Assembly: GCF_024139115.2 (NCBI RefSeq)
Contig: NC_085140.1
Coordinates: 426,087,781 to 426,151,780, forward strand
DNA length: 64,000 nucleotides
Source: Armigeres subalbatus
Lineage: Eukaryota > Arthropoda > Insecta > Diptera > Culicidae
Direction: 5' to 3'
Positions 11,836-21,228 of this stretch are shown here, piece by piece; position 1 is the first letter of the stretch; every line of letters begins with the position of its first letter. Position numbers and translations under genes: made by a program. The notes under the pieces are model-generated. The model saw only the letters and a program-made list of their open reading frames with translations. It had not been told where the DNA came from and made no database searches.

Positions 11836-12136
11836 AGACCTCCGTCTACTTCCACCGGAGTCTCCTTTGTTTCGCAGCACTATGTCTATCTTCAACGAGG
11901 AGAGCCATCTTTGTTTTATTTTGACCTCCGTCTTTCTCAACCGGAGTCTTTTCCTTCTTTCTCGGCTCACCGTCTATCTCTACCGGTGAGCCTTCTTTAT
12001 TCTTCCATCTTCTATCTATTTTTCGACTCTCCGTCTATCTCCACCGGAGAGTCATCTTTCTTGTCTTAGACCTCCGTCTACCTTAACCGGAGTCTTTTCT
12101 TTCTTTCGGCTCTCCGTCTATCTCCACCGGAGAGCC
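11836..12136 (-). repeat. Array of six stem-loops beside the primer-binding site
   Basis: Six copies of a hairpin motif at about 11836, 11933, 11964, 12025, 12069 and 12108. The clearest are GGCTCTCCG-TCTATCTCCAC-CGGAGAGCC (12108-12136) and GACTCTCCG...CGGAGAGTC (12025-12053). Stem bases change in pairs between copies: GGCTCACC pairs with GGTGAGCC at 11964-11992. They lie directly downstream of the primer-binding site in element orientation, where packaging and dimerisation signals of LTR elements normally lie. Confidence 0.7.
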
Positions 12137-12143
12137 TACCAAT

Positions 12144-12159
12144 CCTACCTTTTGCGCCA
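12144..12159 (-). other. Putative tRNA primer-binding site
   Basis: The minus strand reads TGGCGCAAAAGGTAGG, one base after the end of the 5' LTR (element orientation). The leading TGG pairs with a tRNA CCA end. The tRNA species is not determined. Confidence 0.6.
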
Positions 12160-12160
12160 T

Positions 12161-12834
12161 TGTCGTGACCGATCCAATCACCGCTCCTAATCGGAGCGAT
12201 TGCCGCTACCTCCGAACGACAATCAAAGTAGAGAGCAGTTCTACCCGCTCTCTGACTTGATTGTCATCGGGAACTGCTTCCTCCGGCGGCATTTCGACCA
12301 GCAGGGGGCGGTGCCACCCGCTTACCCGCTGCCTACTACTGCCACCAGGAACACGGACCTATTCCTATAGGTCCACCGCTGCTCGGACCTACTCCTGTAG
12401 GTCCTGGTCCAGGAATGGGCACTACGCTACAGTAGTCTCCGCCCAGGTGCAGGTTTCACCGTTGATGCGCCTAAACACATCGGCCAAAAATTCAAACTGT
12501 TCCTACCATTTTACTCATATCTATAGACATATGAGACATGGTCCGGTAGTGATGGGTTAACACTCCATTCGTGCCATTCATACCTTGTTGCCATATTTTA
12601 CCATGAATGCCTTCACGTTCATTAAGTGCAATATAATTGCCTACTTTTTGGCGAATTGCCAGCAATATGCACTGAGCTTTCAAAGCTTGCTTACATCACA
12701 TGTTAAAGAATTTGTGATATGCAAAGATTTATAATAAGTGCCTTGTACTTCTTTTTTAGCTTTTTCAGTACATTTAAATACTTGTTCGACTTTAATTTAT
12801 TTTATTTTTTTTTAACTTAATCGCTATCACCACA
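12161..12834 (-). repeat. LTR (right copy; 5' LTR in element orientation)
   Basis: 674 bp, nearly identical to 6740-7412. Visible differences are CTGCTAATCGG versus CTCCTAATCGG, AAAGCAGAG versus AAAGTAGAG, and one extra T in the T-run near the end. Confidence 0.9.
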
Positions 12835-12839
12835 CAGGG

Positions 12840-12975
12840 GTTCATCGAATTCACTCACCCGATGGATTTTGACATTTGAGCGGGTCGTCCACTCGAACAA
12901 AAGTTCATTTTGCGTTCATTATGCGACCCGCTCAAACGTCATAATTTCTTGGGGGAGTTCATTTTGCGTTCATTT
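12840..12975 (-). mobile_element. MITE family B, right part, interrupted by the LTR element
   Basis: The family B sequence GTTCATCGAATTCACTCACC onward resumes after the CAGGG duplication. The left remnant TATAGATTCATG precedes 6735. About 6.1 kb of LTR element separates the halves. Confidence 0.78.
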
Positions 12976-13042
12976 GTGTTCATTTCGACACCGCTCAAAC
13001 GTCAAAACCTTCATTCAGTTTATTTGGTGCACTACATCTGTT

Positions 13043-13613
13043 GGGGTCTCCAGTCAGCCTTGCGTGCAAATGCCAAACCGGAGATGGTGAGTTCGATTCT
13101 CGGTCCGGTCCAGGATGTTTTCGGGTGGAAAACATTCTTTACTCTCCTGGGCATAGTGTATCCATTGTACTTGCCACACAAGATACAAACTCATGCATTG
13201 GCGGGCATAGAAAGCTTTCAATTAATAACTATGGAAATGCTAATAGAACGGGGCCCTCCTAAGCCATGCGGTAAGACGCGCGGCTACAAAGCAAGACCAT
13301 GCTGAGGGTGGCTGGGTTCGATTCCCGGTGCCGGTCTAGGCAATTTTCGGATTGGAAATTATCTCGAATTCCCTGGGCATAAAAGTATCATCGTGTTAGC
13401 CTCATGATATACGAATGCGAAAATGGTAACCTGGCTTAGAAACCTCGCAGTTAATAACTGTGGAAGAGCCTAATGAACACTAAGCTGCGAGGCGGCTCTG
13501 TCCCAGTGTGGGGATGTAATGCCAATAAGAAGAAGAAGAAGAATGCTAATAGAACAGTAAGTTGAAAAGCAGGCCCAGTTCCAGTTGGATTGTAGAGTCA
13601 TAGAAGAAGAAGA
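13043..13613 (+). mobile_element. tRNA-related SINE (type 2), split by a second SINE
   Basis: Begins GGGGTCTCCAGTCAGCC, has the B-box-like GAGTTCGATTCTCGG and ends in an AGAAGAAGAAG tail. Flanked by the target duplication ACATCTGTT (13034-13042 and 13614-13622). The body is interrupted at 13249 by a 292-bp SINE of another family and resumes at 13556. Confidence 0.88.
13250..13541 (+). mobile_element. tRNA-derived SINE (type 1, Feilai-like), inside SINE type 2
   Basis: 292 bp. The tRNA-like head (GGGGCCCTCCTAAGCCATGC) has a good B box (GGTTCGATTCC). It ends GCCAATAAGAAGAAGAAGAA. The 14-bp target duplication AATGCTAATAGAAC is exact at 13236-13249 and 13542-13555. The Feilai assignment is from memory of Aedes SINEs and not checked. 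A 3' part of the same family is at 49838-50031 in reverse. Confidence 0.88.
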
Positions 13614-13622
13614 ACATCTGTT

Positions 13623-13861
13623 TGAGAAGCAGTACAAAAGTCTCGTCTACGGCACGGCGTTTAATCCCGATAATATCGATATCGTCCCTGTTTCAATTCA
13701 TGATAGGTTACAAATGATGCCAACATTTCGTCCGCAACCATTACACTGATTTCGATCCATCCAACGTATCTATCGTATCGTAGTCAGCTGTATCAGTTTC
13801 GCCGGAAAACCATGTTCTCGCATAATTTACCATCGTGCATTTCGTGAAGATGGCTGCTTTG
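13623..13861. other. Unassigned, no feature seen
   Basis: Non-repetitive sequence between a SINE and a repeat element. No gene or signal recognised. Confidence 0.3.
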
Positions 13862-14834
13862 AAATAAAAAAAACCCGACTTAATCCACCTACAGTGAACG
13901 CAACCCTTCTTACACTTTTGAATGGTTGTGTGTGCCCAGTGCATATTACAATTTCTATGCATATGACCTTCAATTGAATATAAAATAACTGATATTATCA
14001 TGCTTTTATCGATTTCAAAAGGGATATTTCTGGAAATTTAACAATTTAAAAAAAATACAAAAAGACTGCAGATTTGATTTGCCGCCTTAAATGGCAATAT
14101 TACAGCTTCTGTTTAAGCCCAAAAGAGTTCAAATCGGGTCATAGACGGCCAAGATATTGGTGTGACAATTCTTTATTAGTAGTCTGAAAATATGTCTCAT
14201 ATTCGTATTTCACAGATATCTCTGAAACCGAATTTCCGATTGCAGAAAAAAATTAATGGGTCCAATGACAAAAACATAGCTTTCGTTTAAAGATAAAATC
14301 GCACAAATCGGTCCAAGGACGACTGAGATCTTGATGGGACATATTTTATCAATGTGCGAAGTTGATACGTCTGATGCTTTATGTTCGTATTTCAGAAACA
14401 AAATACAATGGGTTCAATGGCAAAGTCATAGCTTTCGTTTAAAGATAAAATCATGCAAATTGGTTTACAGACGGCTGAGATATTCATGTGACATTATTTT
14501 GTTAGTTTTCTGAAAATACACTTCATGTTCGTATTTCTCACATATCTCTGGAACCAAATGTCCGATTGCAAAAAATTGAACTTGTACAATGACAAAGTCA
14601 TAGCTTTCGTTTAGTGTTAAAATCGTGCAAATCGGTTCACGGACGGCTGAGATCTTGATGTGACATTTTGTAACGCACACACATACACGCACACACACAC
14701 AGACATACATACATGTGCTCAGTTCGTCGAGCTGAGTTGATTGGTATATACGACTTGGGTCTCCGAGCCTCGGATAAAAAGTCGGTTTTTCAAGCGATCT
14801 TTATACCCTTCTTAGGATGTAAGAAGGGTAAAAA
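13862..14834 (-). mobile_element. Repeat family P (CCCTTCTTACACCC ... GTCGGGTTTTT), minus copy
   Basis: Reverse-complement copy of the family also found at 35278-38700. In element orientation it begins near CTTCTTACATCCTAAGAAGG and ends ACTGTAGGTGGATTAAGTCG. The interior repeats a unit of about 165 bp with the words CTCAGCCGTCTG, AAACGAAAGCTATG and GGAGATATCTCTGAAATACG. Contains a CACACA microsatellite at about 14672-14702. No transposition gene is visible, so the class is unknown. Confidence 0.65.
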
Positions 14835-16272
14835 TCTGAAGGGTTATGTACAAGACACGACCGCCCAACGTAAACTACGCAGAACAGTTTGGTGCATTGA
14901 GGAATGTAGTCATATTTTAAGATAATTCATTCGATTACTCATGTCACTGGTTTAAAACAAAATTACCATAATTTAAAATATAAAAAAATGTTGGATACCG
15001 TAGTCAGGGGTGACGTCCGAGCCCTCATCGACAGTCTGGAAGTCGGATAACAAAATCGTTCAAAAAGGTCACTTATAATTCAGTTTTATTGTTCTCAGAT
15101 ACAATAAATCTATTATACAAGCATTCTATGTAGTTGAAACAATGACCCATTCTCACCCCCATTTGACCCATTGTCTCACCGACGACGGTACGATAACTTA
15201 AAATTTTAACTTTAAAACCCCAAGTGGTAATAATGCTTTTCGCAATTCCAACTGTTGCATTCTACTTAGAATAAAATTAGTAGGGATTCAGTTTCATTCC
15301 AAATTTTCGACCACTATTCTAGTTTATTTGTAGTAATATATAGGTGGAAATAGTAGAGTATGATTATTAAATAATACTATTCTGAAATAAAAATAACTCA
15401 CTAGCGTTACATGGTTATGATATCACAAGCAGCACACGTTGAGCCAATCTTGTTGCAGTAACCATATTGTGAGAGAATTCGGGCATATATAAGTTACTGT
15501 GATCGATGAGCAATATGTTTGTTGCTGGGGGTGTATACTGGTGATGGCGTGTACCACGATTTAACGGTTTTACGACAGATGCGAGACGATACGCATCGGC
15601 CCTGGACCTGGCAAAGAATCTCTGCTCTGGCTACGGACAAACAGGTGCCTCTGTCCAATGGTAGTCAGAGCATCGAGTCATCACTGGTGGAAGAATACGA
15701 GCCTTGGACCTTTGGCAGAATTTCCGCCTTCTGTTATTTGGAGTGACGAGGAATAGTTGGCAGAAGGGATAAGTAGTCGTATTGTTGAGTCCGACAAAGA
15801 AGCGCGAGTCGATAAAACCCGGTTGCGCCAACTAGAAATCAACAAATACTAGCCATGTACCGTTTTGACTCAAATTCCGAACTTTGGCTTTTAAATGCCC
15901 ATTTTAACTTTATTCGTGTAATTTTCTCCACAGGAGTTTAAATTCGTTTGTTATCTTGATCCTCAATTCAGAAAACCAATGACAGTTTTAGTTTTAGGGC
16001 ACTAAAACGCCAGTGTTCGGAATATGAGTCATATTCGGGATTTGAGTCAGAACGGTATCAAAAATTAAGCCATTCTGTTGAGATGCGCCAGAGTAGTAAA
16101 CGCTGCGGACGGGAATAGGGTATTTGTCAACAATCTAACTTCCACTATCTGGCAGTGGCATTATGGATAACATATTCGTGCAACCATATTATTAATATGA
16201 TTGCAAGAATCTTAGATCCGGGAGCTAGAAAGTAATAGTTCTATTGTAACATATAGCCCGTTTCAATAAAGT
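14835..16272. other. Unassigned repeat-like sequence
   Basis: No gene structure recognised. A GC-richer block at about 15510-15850 resembles retroelement leader DNA in composition (for example ACCCGGTTGCGCCAACTAG) but has no partner repeat or coding region here. Confidence 0.25.
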
Positions 16273-17186
16273 GGGGGAGACTGGGTAGACTTGATCCCCT
16301 TTTCTGATTTTAGATGTATCACAGCCAAAAATACATAAACATACGCAATTTCCACACAGATTCTCTAAGAGATATAGTATTTAATTTTACTGATGTATGA
16401 AAGTTCTTAAATTGTTGTTGTTATTGATACACAATCGATTTTTTGGAGTGCTGTCAAAAATCTACTTTTTAAATATTCGGGGGAAATTGATCCATCTCCA
16501 AGAACTTGCTTTGATAAAATTAGAAAGGTGCCCTCAGATTTTTTAAATATTTTTCCTTCAAAATACGCGGAATTTTCGAATTGCTGTACGTATACATGAA
16601 CGATTTTTGTTATTGAATTCGAAAGCATACGCAATTATAAAATTTGGGGAGACTTGATCCCCTTTTTATGATATCTACACAATAAATCATTTTTCCTGAC
16701 AACCCTTCATCAAATCTGTCTAATCTACAAAAAATTAGAAGCCTGAGAATAGATTTATATTTTTTTGAATTAATTCGCCAAAATTTTGTATGGGTGATCA
16801 ATGGGGGATCAAGTGTCCCCATATTGAGGCAATAACTTCAAATGCAAATATCTTAAAACTTTGATGGAATGTTAACATTTTCATCACTACAGATCATTAA
16901 GCATATTTATGGCTTTGTGCTGTGAAAAAACGAAAGCATTTGGTCATTGTTATGAAAAGTTATTCAAATTTTGCTTGGCCAATAAAAAAATCTTTAGGAA
17001 GGTCAAAACATACAAACCGCCCTGAAGAATAAATAAGGTTGTCAATCCAAAAAATAACTTACCACATAAAGGTCATTTATCTAGAGGATCTATACTAAAA
17101 AATACGCTAGAACAAAACTACTTTAGTCCTCGATAAAACAGGGGGTGATCAAGTCTCCCCGGGGATCAAGTCTACCCACCTTCCCC
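16273..17186. mobile_element. TIR element, about 914 bp (GGGTAGACTTGATCCCC termini)
   Basis: Left end GGGGGAGACTGGGTAGACTT; reverse complement of the right end GGGGAAGGTGGGTAGACTTG. The motif GGGGATCAAG or its complement recurs at about 16650, 16805, 17145 and 17160. TA follows the right end (17187-17188). No transposase seen. The style resembles the GGGGCAAGATGGG element at 34778-39391. Confidence 0.68.
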
Positions 17187-17188
17187 TA

Positions 17189-18070
17189 TGCGTTCCGAAG
17201 CTACAGCCGTATACAATAAGCCCCGCATGATTGTACCCACAAAGTATCTGAAGTGCATTCAAACCTCCTGAATTAAAATTGAATTCTTTTGATTTTGGCG
17301 CACATTTAATAATAAAAATATAATTAACAATTTGCAGTTTATCATAAAATGGCTTACCATTTTCCTAAGTTATTTTTGAATCGAACATGTTTGTTCATCT
17401 GCATTGCGATTATCGGATTATGACATTGCATTGCCGTTGCTAACAATCGATCATCCTATCCTTGCACAAACATGCGCTTGTATGTATATCGCCGACTGCG
17501 GTCACTGCTCTGGCCCTAGTTTTTGTGGCAAACTGGTGCGAAGCACCGCACAAAAAGAAGAGCCCAAAAACCAACTACACTGAACGACGGCCGAATGAGA
17601 CTCACGTTGCGAACGGGAAAAGAGGTGCTGCCAAAATGGTCCAATACCCTACTTACGTTGATAATCAAATGTGTCAATATAACTGGAAAATTGGTGGAGA
17701 GTTTCCGAGTCGATTGATATATAAATCTCAAAAATCCATTGAAAGATGAATGCGCTATTGACGTTCAAAATCTTACATGATTTCGTGACGGTCTCGGATT
17801 TGGAAATTTTCATTTGTCACCCTGTATCCGAGTCTTCCCCTTAGACGTAGTTTACGTCAAAAACATATGCGATTTGCCTGCAAGCTTTATTCCCGGAATT
17901 TATCAAGGATTTGTCTCAGGATAAACATTTGATCCGTCGTTGATCGTTGCATGCTGCATAACTGTTGCATGCTTGACTTGCAATGTTCCGATGGTGAAGA
18001 GAAATGAACGCCAGCAGGGAACAACATACGTGAATAAGAAGAAGAAGAATCCCATCACGAACGCGCCAAT
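17189..18070. other. Unassigned, no feature seen
   Basis: No convincing gene. Short open frames overlap on both strands at 17462-17749 with no recognisable domain. Confidence 0.3.
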
Positions 18071-18260
18071 TAGGTTCTGCAGCATGACGTCACGAATGAA
18101 TTCGGTCCTCGTCGAATGAACTTTTTTGACAGTTCAGTAGTACTTTCCACTGACTCCGACAAGGATCGAGTTCGTGATTGGTTGGCTGCCCCCGAGTCCA
18201 ACGCGAAGTACTACTAATCAGTCATCAGTTTGAGGTTAGATATAGACGCTGCAGAACCTA
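18071..18260 (+). mobile_element. MITE family C, copy 3
   Basis: 190 bp with intact TAGGTTCTGCAGC and GCTGCAGAACCTA ends. It is directly followed by an inverted fourth copy. Confidence 0.85.
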
Positions 18261-18262
18261 AT

Positions 18263-18464
18263 TAGGATCTGCAGCGTCTGTATCTAACCTCAAACTGATG
18301 ACAGATTAGTAGTGCTTCGCGTTGGACTCGGGGGCAGCCAACCAATCACGAACTCGAACTTTGTCGGAGTCCTCGACGGAGTCAGTGGAAAACTACTGAT
18401 ACTGAACTGTCAAAAAAGTTCATATGACGAGGACCGATTTCATTCGTGACGTCATGCTGCAGAA
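18263..18464 (-). mobile_element. MITE family C, copy 4 (inverted, diverged)
   Basis: Starts TAGGATCTGCAGCGTCTG and ends ATGCTGCAGAA. Two bases from copy 3 and in opposite orientation, so the pair could fold into a hairpin of about 190-bp arms. A small GTCCTCGACGGA-type insertion is visible in the middle. Confidence 0.8.
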
Positions 18465-18726
18465 TTCATTGCGGTATGAAACAGAAACACGAACGGTCGT
18501 GTTCTTTACTCGCGTTTCATGTCGAGTTTTTCGCGCGCTCATTCGTTTGGTGCGGCTGTACCAGGTACCGTTATGAGAGACACTGCGACATGCTAAAACG
18601 GATAAAACTGACTGGAAGCGGACTGAAAGCCATCCAACATATTCATACAAAATCGTCCGACATGACAAAGCCTGGCTCTATCGATATTTTTTGCCTTTCT
18701 CGTACACCAAGGTGTAACGAAAAGGC

Positions 18727-18874
18727 TATATCTAGACCAACATGTGAAAAAGGCGTAACAGCCAAAATTTAATCCTTCTGATTCTTTGTCTACATATATA
18801 GCTATGTATGTAGACGAGGAATCAAAAGGAATAAATTTTGGCTGTTACGCCCTTTTCAAATGTGGGTCTAGATA
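18727..18874. mobile_element. Foldback element, about 148 bp
   Basis: Long inverted repeat: the left arm ATATCTAGACCAACATGTGA ... GGCGTAACAGCCAAAA pairs with the right arm TTTTGGCTGTTACGCCC ... GTGGGTCTAGATATG. The loop is at the ACATATATAGCTATGTATGT palindrome. It sits inside a mosaic repeat that continues to about 19250. Confidence 0.75.
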
Positions 18875-19256
18875 TGTTCAATTCGATTTTGTGATAGAAG
18901 GAGACCCATAGTGTTCTATACCAATCTACTCAGCTTGACGAATTGAGATGATGTCTGTCTGTGTGTGCGTGTGTGTATGTATGTGCGCAAAATAAAACTC
19001 ACTCATCTTTTAGGCACTTATCTTGATCCGATATGTTAAGTTGCATTCGACGAGGAATCTTGTTCCATTCTTTCCTATTGAAAATTTGACAGATCGGGCT
19101 ATGGGATCAAAAGTTATGGCCAAAATATGATTTATATACAAAAAAACACGCTAAGAAATTCTCACTCAATTTTTTTAGAATATCTAATGTCCGAGAAAGG
19201 CACAAACACCGCTAGGTGGATCAATCAGGGTTTTTCATTAGTCGTTAGTCATTCTA
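18875..19256 (+). mobile_element. Mosaic repeat with TGTCTGTCTGTG microsatellite
   Basis: Contains CTCAGCTTGACGAATTGAG, a GT-rich microsatellite at about 18955-18985 and the words GTTGCATTCGACGAGGAATC and GGGATCAAAAGTTATGGCC. Similar words recur at 21470-21570 and, in reverse, at 60100-60330, so this is one interspersed family in three places. It ends near AATCAGGGTTTTTCATTAG. Confidence 0.55.
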
Positions 19257-19296
19257 ACCGGTCGTTTTCATTTCACTCTGCAAAGAGATTGAATAA

Positions 19297-19503
19297 GTGA
19301 ACCCAAAGTGCGCCAATTGTGGGGACAAGCACCGGACAACCACGGAGGTCTGTTTGAAGCGATCGAAGTTATGTGAAATCCGCATGAGAGCCTCTATCAA
19401 AAAGCGTTTACATCGCTTTTCAGTTTTATCAATTGGATGCATTCCAAACTTGGGTACATTCAAGGGACCCAAAAATGTCAAGCCCGGGCCCCCACAAGCC
19501 TGA
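19297..19503 (+). pseudogene. LINE ORF1 fragment with a CCHC-like knuckle
   Basis: The short frame encodes NPKCANCGDKHRTTTEVC followed by LKRSKLCEIRMRAS. The C-x2-C-x4-H-x6-C pattern followed by a basic stretch resembles the last gag-like knuckle of Jockey-type non-LTR ORF1 proteins (family knowledge; not searched). Only this piece is present. Confidence 0.5.
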
Positions 19504-19849
19504 ATCCTGCACTGGTAAAAAGTGAGAAGTTTCACGTATCACGCCTCACTCCTTATTTTGCAGTTCTTACTTCTCAATTAAGAGGATTACAAAATAAATC
19601 CTGTGGTGAGTGTCAAATTCATCATATATGTTTTTCTACACCAATTTCCTAAAGCCCAAATCTGGCGTAACAATCTTCGTACAGTCCTGAAATTCAATTC
19701 GATTGTGCAGCATAAGTGAGCAACTGATCCACCACTGTCTTGGCTCTATGCGGGTTACGGTTATTTCACTCACTAGTAAAAGCACGTGGTTAGCAAGATG
19801 GCCGATTAGTAGTTCTGTTGTATAATCACTCTAATCACTTCACACTTTT

Positions 19850-20478
19850 CATAAGCCGGGGGCAGCAGGGACCATGTCCAAGGGCTTGACGACTCCTCCC
19901 CAGCTGTCTGCGAGAACTGCCTAGGGCGTGGTGGGATTTAGCAGTGGGCTCTGCTAAAATCCCTCCCAAAAAAACACAAGTGTCCGAAAGCAGACTCCAT
20001 CAAAGCGACTGTGTGCCGCTTCAAAAACACAAGCCCAGGGAGTGCCACTGGCATATCAGGGTTGATACCAGTAAGACCCTGATTATGGTATACTGGTTGC
20101 GTGTTATTGGACTTTGTATCTGGATATTGAAATATTGTGAATGCGAGGGCTGGTAGTCTGGTTATTCTATTCTCTTAGTAAGGCCGAGTTACACCAACCT
20201 GAAACGGCGAATGGGCTAATGGCCAGGCTGTCTTACGTCCCCTAAAACCGTGGTGGGCCTTGTAGCACGCGGTACAATCCTGTCGCTCAGCTGGTAGCTG
20301 AGTGGGAGTAGGCTCAGATGCTCCTTCCTGACTAGCGCTGATCTGGCTCTGAACACGAAAGTGTCAACCCTCGCATGGCCTCCTTGCATGCCGCAATGTA
20401 TGTATAGATAACCATGGGATCGCGAAGGCGACTACACCAGCAGGATTCGACAGCAGCCGCAAGGGCGACCCAACAGCA
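19850..20478 (+). mobile_element. Probable 5' untranslated region of a non-LTR element
   Basis: GC-rich, non-coding sequence immediately upstream of the ORF1-like frame at 20479, for example GCTGGTAGCTGAGTGGGAG. Its composition differs from the AT-rich flanks, which fits a LINE 5' end. Assigned only by position. Confidence 0.4.
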
Positions 20479-21228
20479 ATGATTCCAGTAAAACAAAAAA
20501 AATCGAGGGAGGGAGGTGAGGCGAATGGCGACAAGGAGAACCCTTTCGCCAGGCACAGTGGCCTTGATCGGTCACCCCAAAGGTCGCCGGGGGGAGGCGA
20601 TGGTGGAGCTCGTGGTGGGTCAGACGAGGTGCCGGTCAACGTCAAAATGGACGGCCCCACTCTGACCAAGGTCATCAATTCAGTGATGACTAACCATGAG
20701 GATAATGGAGTCCAGACCATGGAAGTAATTACGGACGTTTCGGACGTAATTATGTCCTTCCTGGACAACAGAGTGAATTACAGTAAGGACCAGAAGCAGG
20801 CCGTACTGACCCTCTGCGCTCTAGTCGTGGAGGCGAAATCGGAATGGAAGTCCTTGCTGGAAGCCAGTAAGGAGGCGGAGCACAAGATCCGTCTTCTTAC
20901 TGAAGAGAAGGAGTTGGCGGTTAGCCAATCGGTGAAGGTCTCGAAGGAGGCTGAATCGAAGATTCGGCTCCTTACAGAGGAGAAGCAGCTGGCGGAGAGC
21001 CAGACTGCAAAGCTTCAAAAGCATATGGCAATTAGCGGAGCAACTCCTAAGCTAAGTAAGGTCACGCAGGAGGCGGACCTGAAAGATACCTCCACCATGG
21101 ATGATACCAGAGGTTCGCCGGAAGGAAGAACTGCCATGGACGGAGGTCGTGAATCCAAGAAAGGCGAAACGAAGTCGTCAGCAGGTCGCAAGGAGTGCGA
21201 CCAAAGGTGCGGAGCAGGTCACTGCTAA
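20479..21228 (+). CDS. ORF1-like protein of a truncated non-LTR retrotransposon, 249 aa
   Basis: The protein has a low-complexity N-terminus rich in Gly, Arg and Ser (residues 1-55) and a middle domain. A predicted coiled coil (about 120-185) contains a repeated block, EAEHKIRLLTEEKELA then EAESKIRLLTEEKQLA, 26 residues apart. The C-terminus is charged and Lys/Arg-rich. Coiled coils are common in ORF1 proteins of R1- and LOA-like LINEs. GC content is well above the flanks, and the frame ends within 30 bp of unrelated repeat sequence. No reverse transcriptase follows, so the element is broken or incomplete. It could instead be a host-derived coiled-coil frame, but the context favours a LINE. 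Confidence 0.5.
   Translation: MIPVKQKKSREGGEANGDKENPFARHSGLDRSPQRSPGGGDGGARGGSDEVPVNVKMDGPTLTKVINSVMTNHEDNGVQTMEVITDVSDVIMSFLDNRVNYSKDQKQAVLTLCALVVEAKSEWKSLLEASKEAEHKIRLLTEEKELAVSQSVKVSKEAESKIRLLTEEKQLAESQTAKLQKHMAISGATPKLSKVTQEADLKDTSTMDDTRGSPEGRTAMDGGRESKKGETKSSAGRKECDQRCGAGHC

Larger units (their letters stand above)
6740..12834 (-). mobile_element. Non-autonomous LTR retroelement, about 6.1 kb, intact ends
   Basis: Two direct repeats (6740-7412 and 12161-12834) flank about 4.75 kb with no gag or pol reading frame. The target duplication CAGGG lies at 6735-6739 and 12835-12839. Orientation is minus: just inside the right-hand LTR the minus strand reads TGGCGCAAAAGGTAGG, which looks like a tRNA primer-binding site. 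Next to the other LTR the minus strand is purine-rich (GGAGAGTAGAGGTGAGCGGG), a plausible polypurine tract. The two LTRs differ at only about two substitutions and one T-run length by eye, so the insertion is recent. It inserted into a family B MITE whose halves flank it (left TAGATTCATG, right from 12840). The cargo is an AATCC-type minisatellite and a SINE. It resembles a LARD-type element and would need proteins supplied in trans (inference). Confidence 0.88.

Noticed and set aside
13250..13340. tRNA gene
   Set aside because: There is a good B box, but the sequence continues into a SINE body with a 14-bp target duplication and no full cloverleaf could be drawn.
17462..17749. Possible small gene (overlapping frames on both strands)
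   Set aside because: No recognisable domain, no splice partners and no conserved start context.
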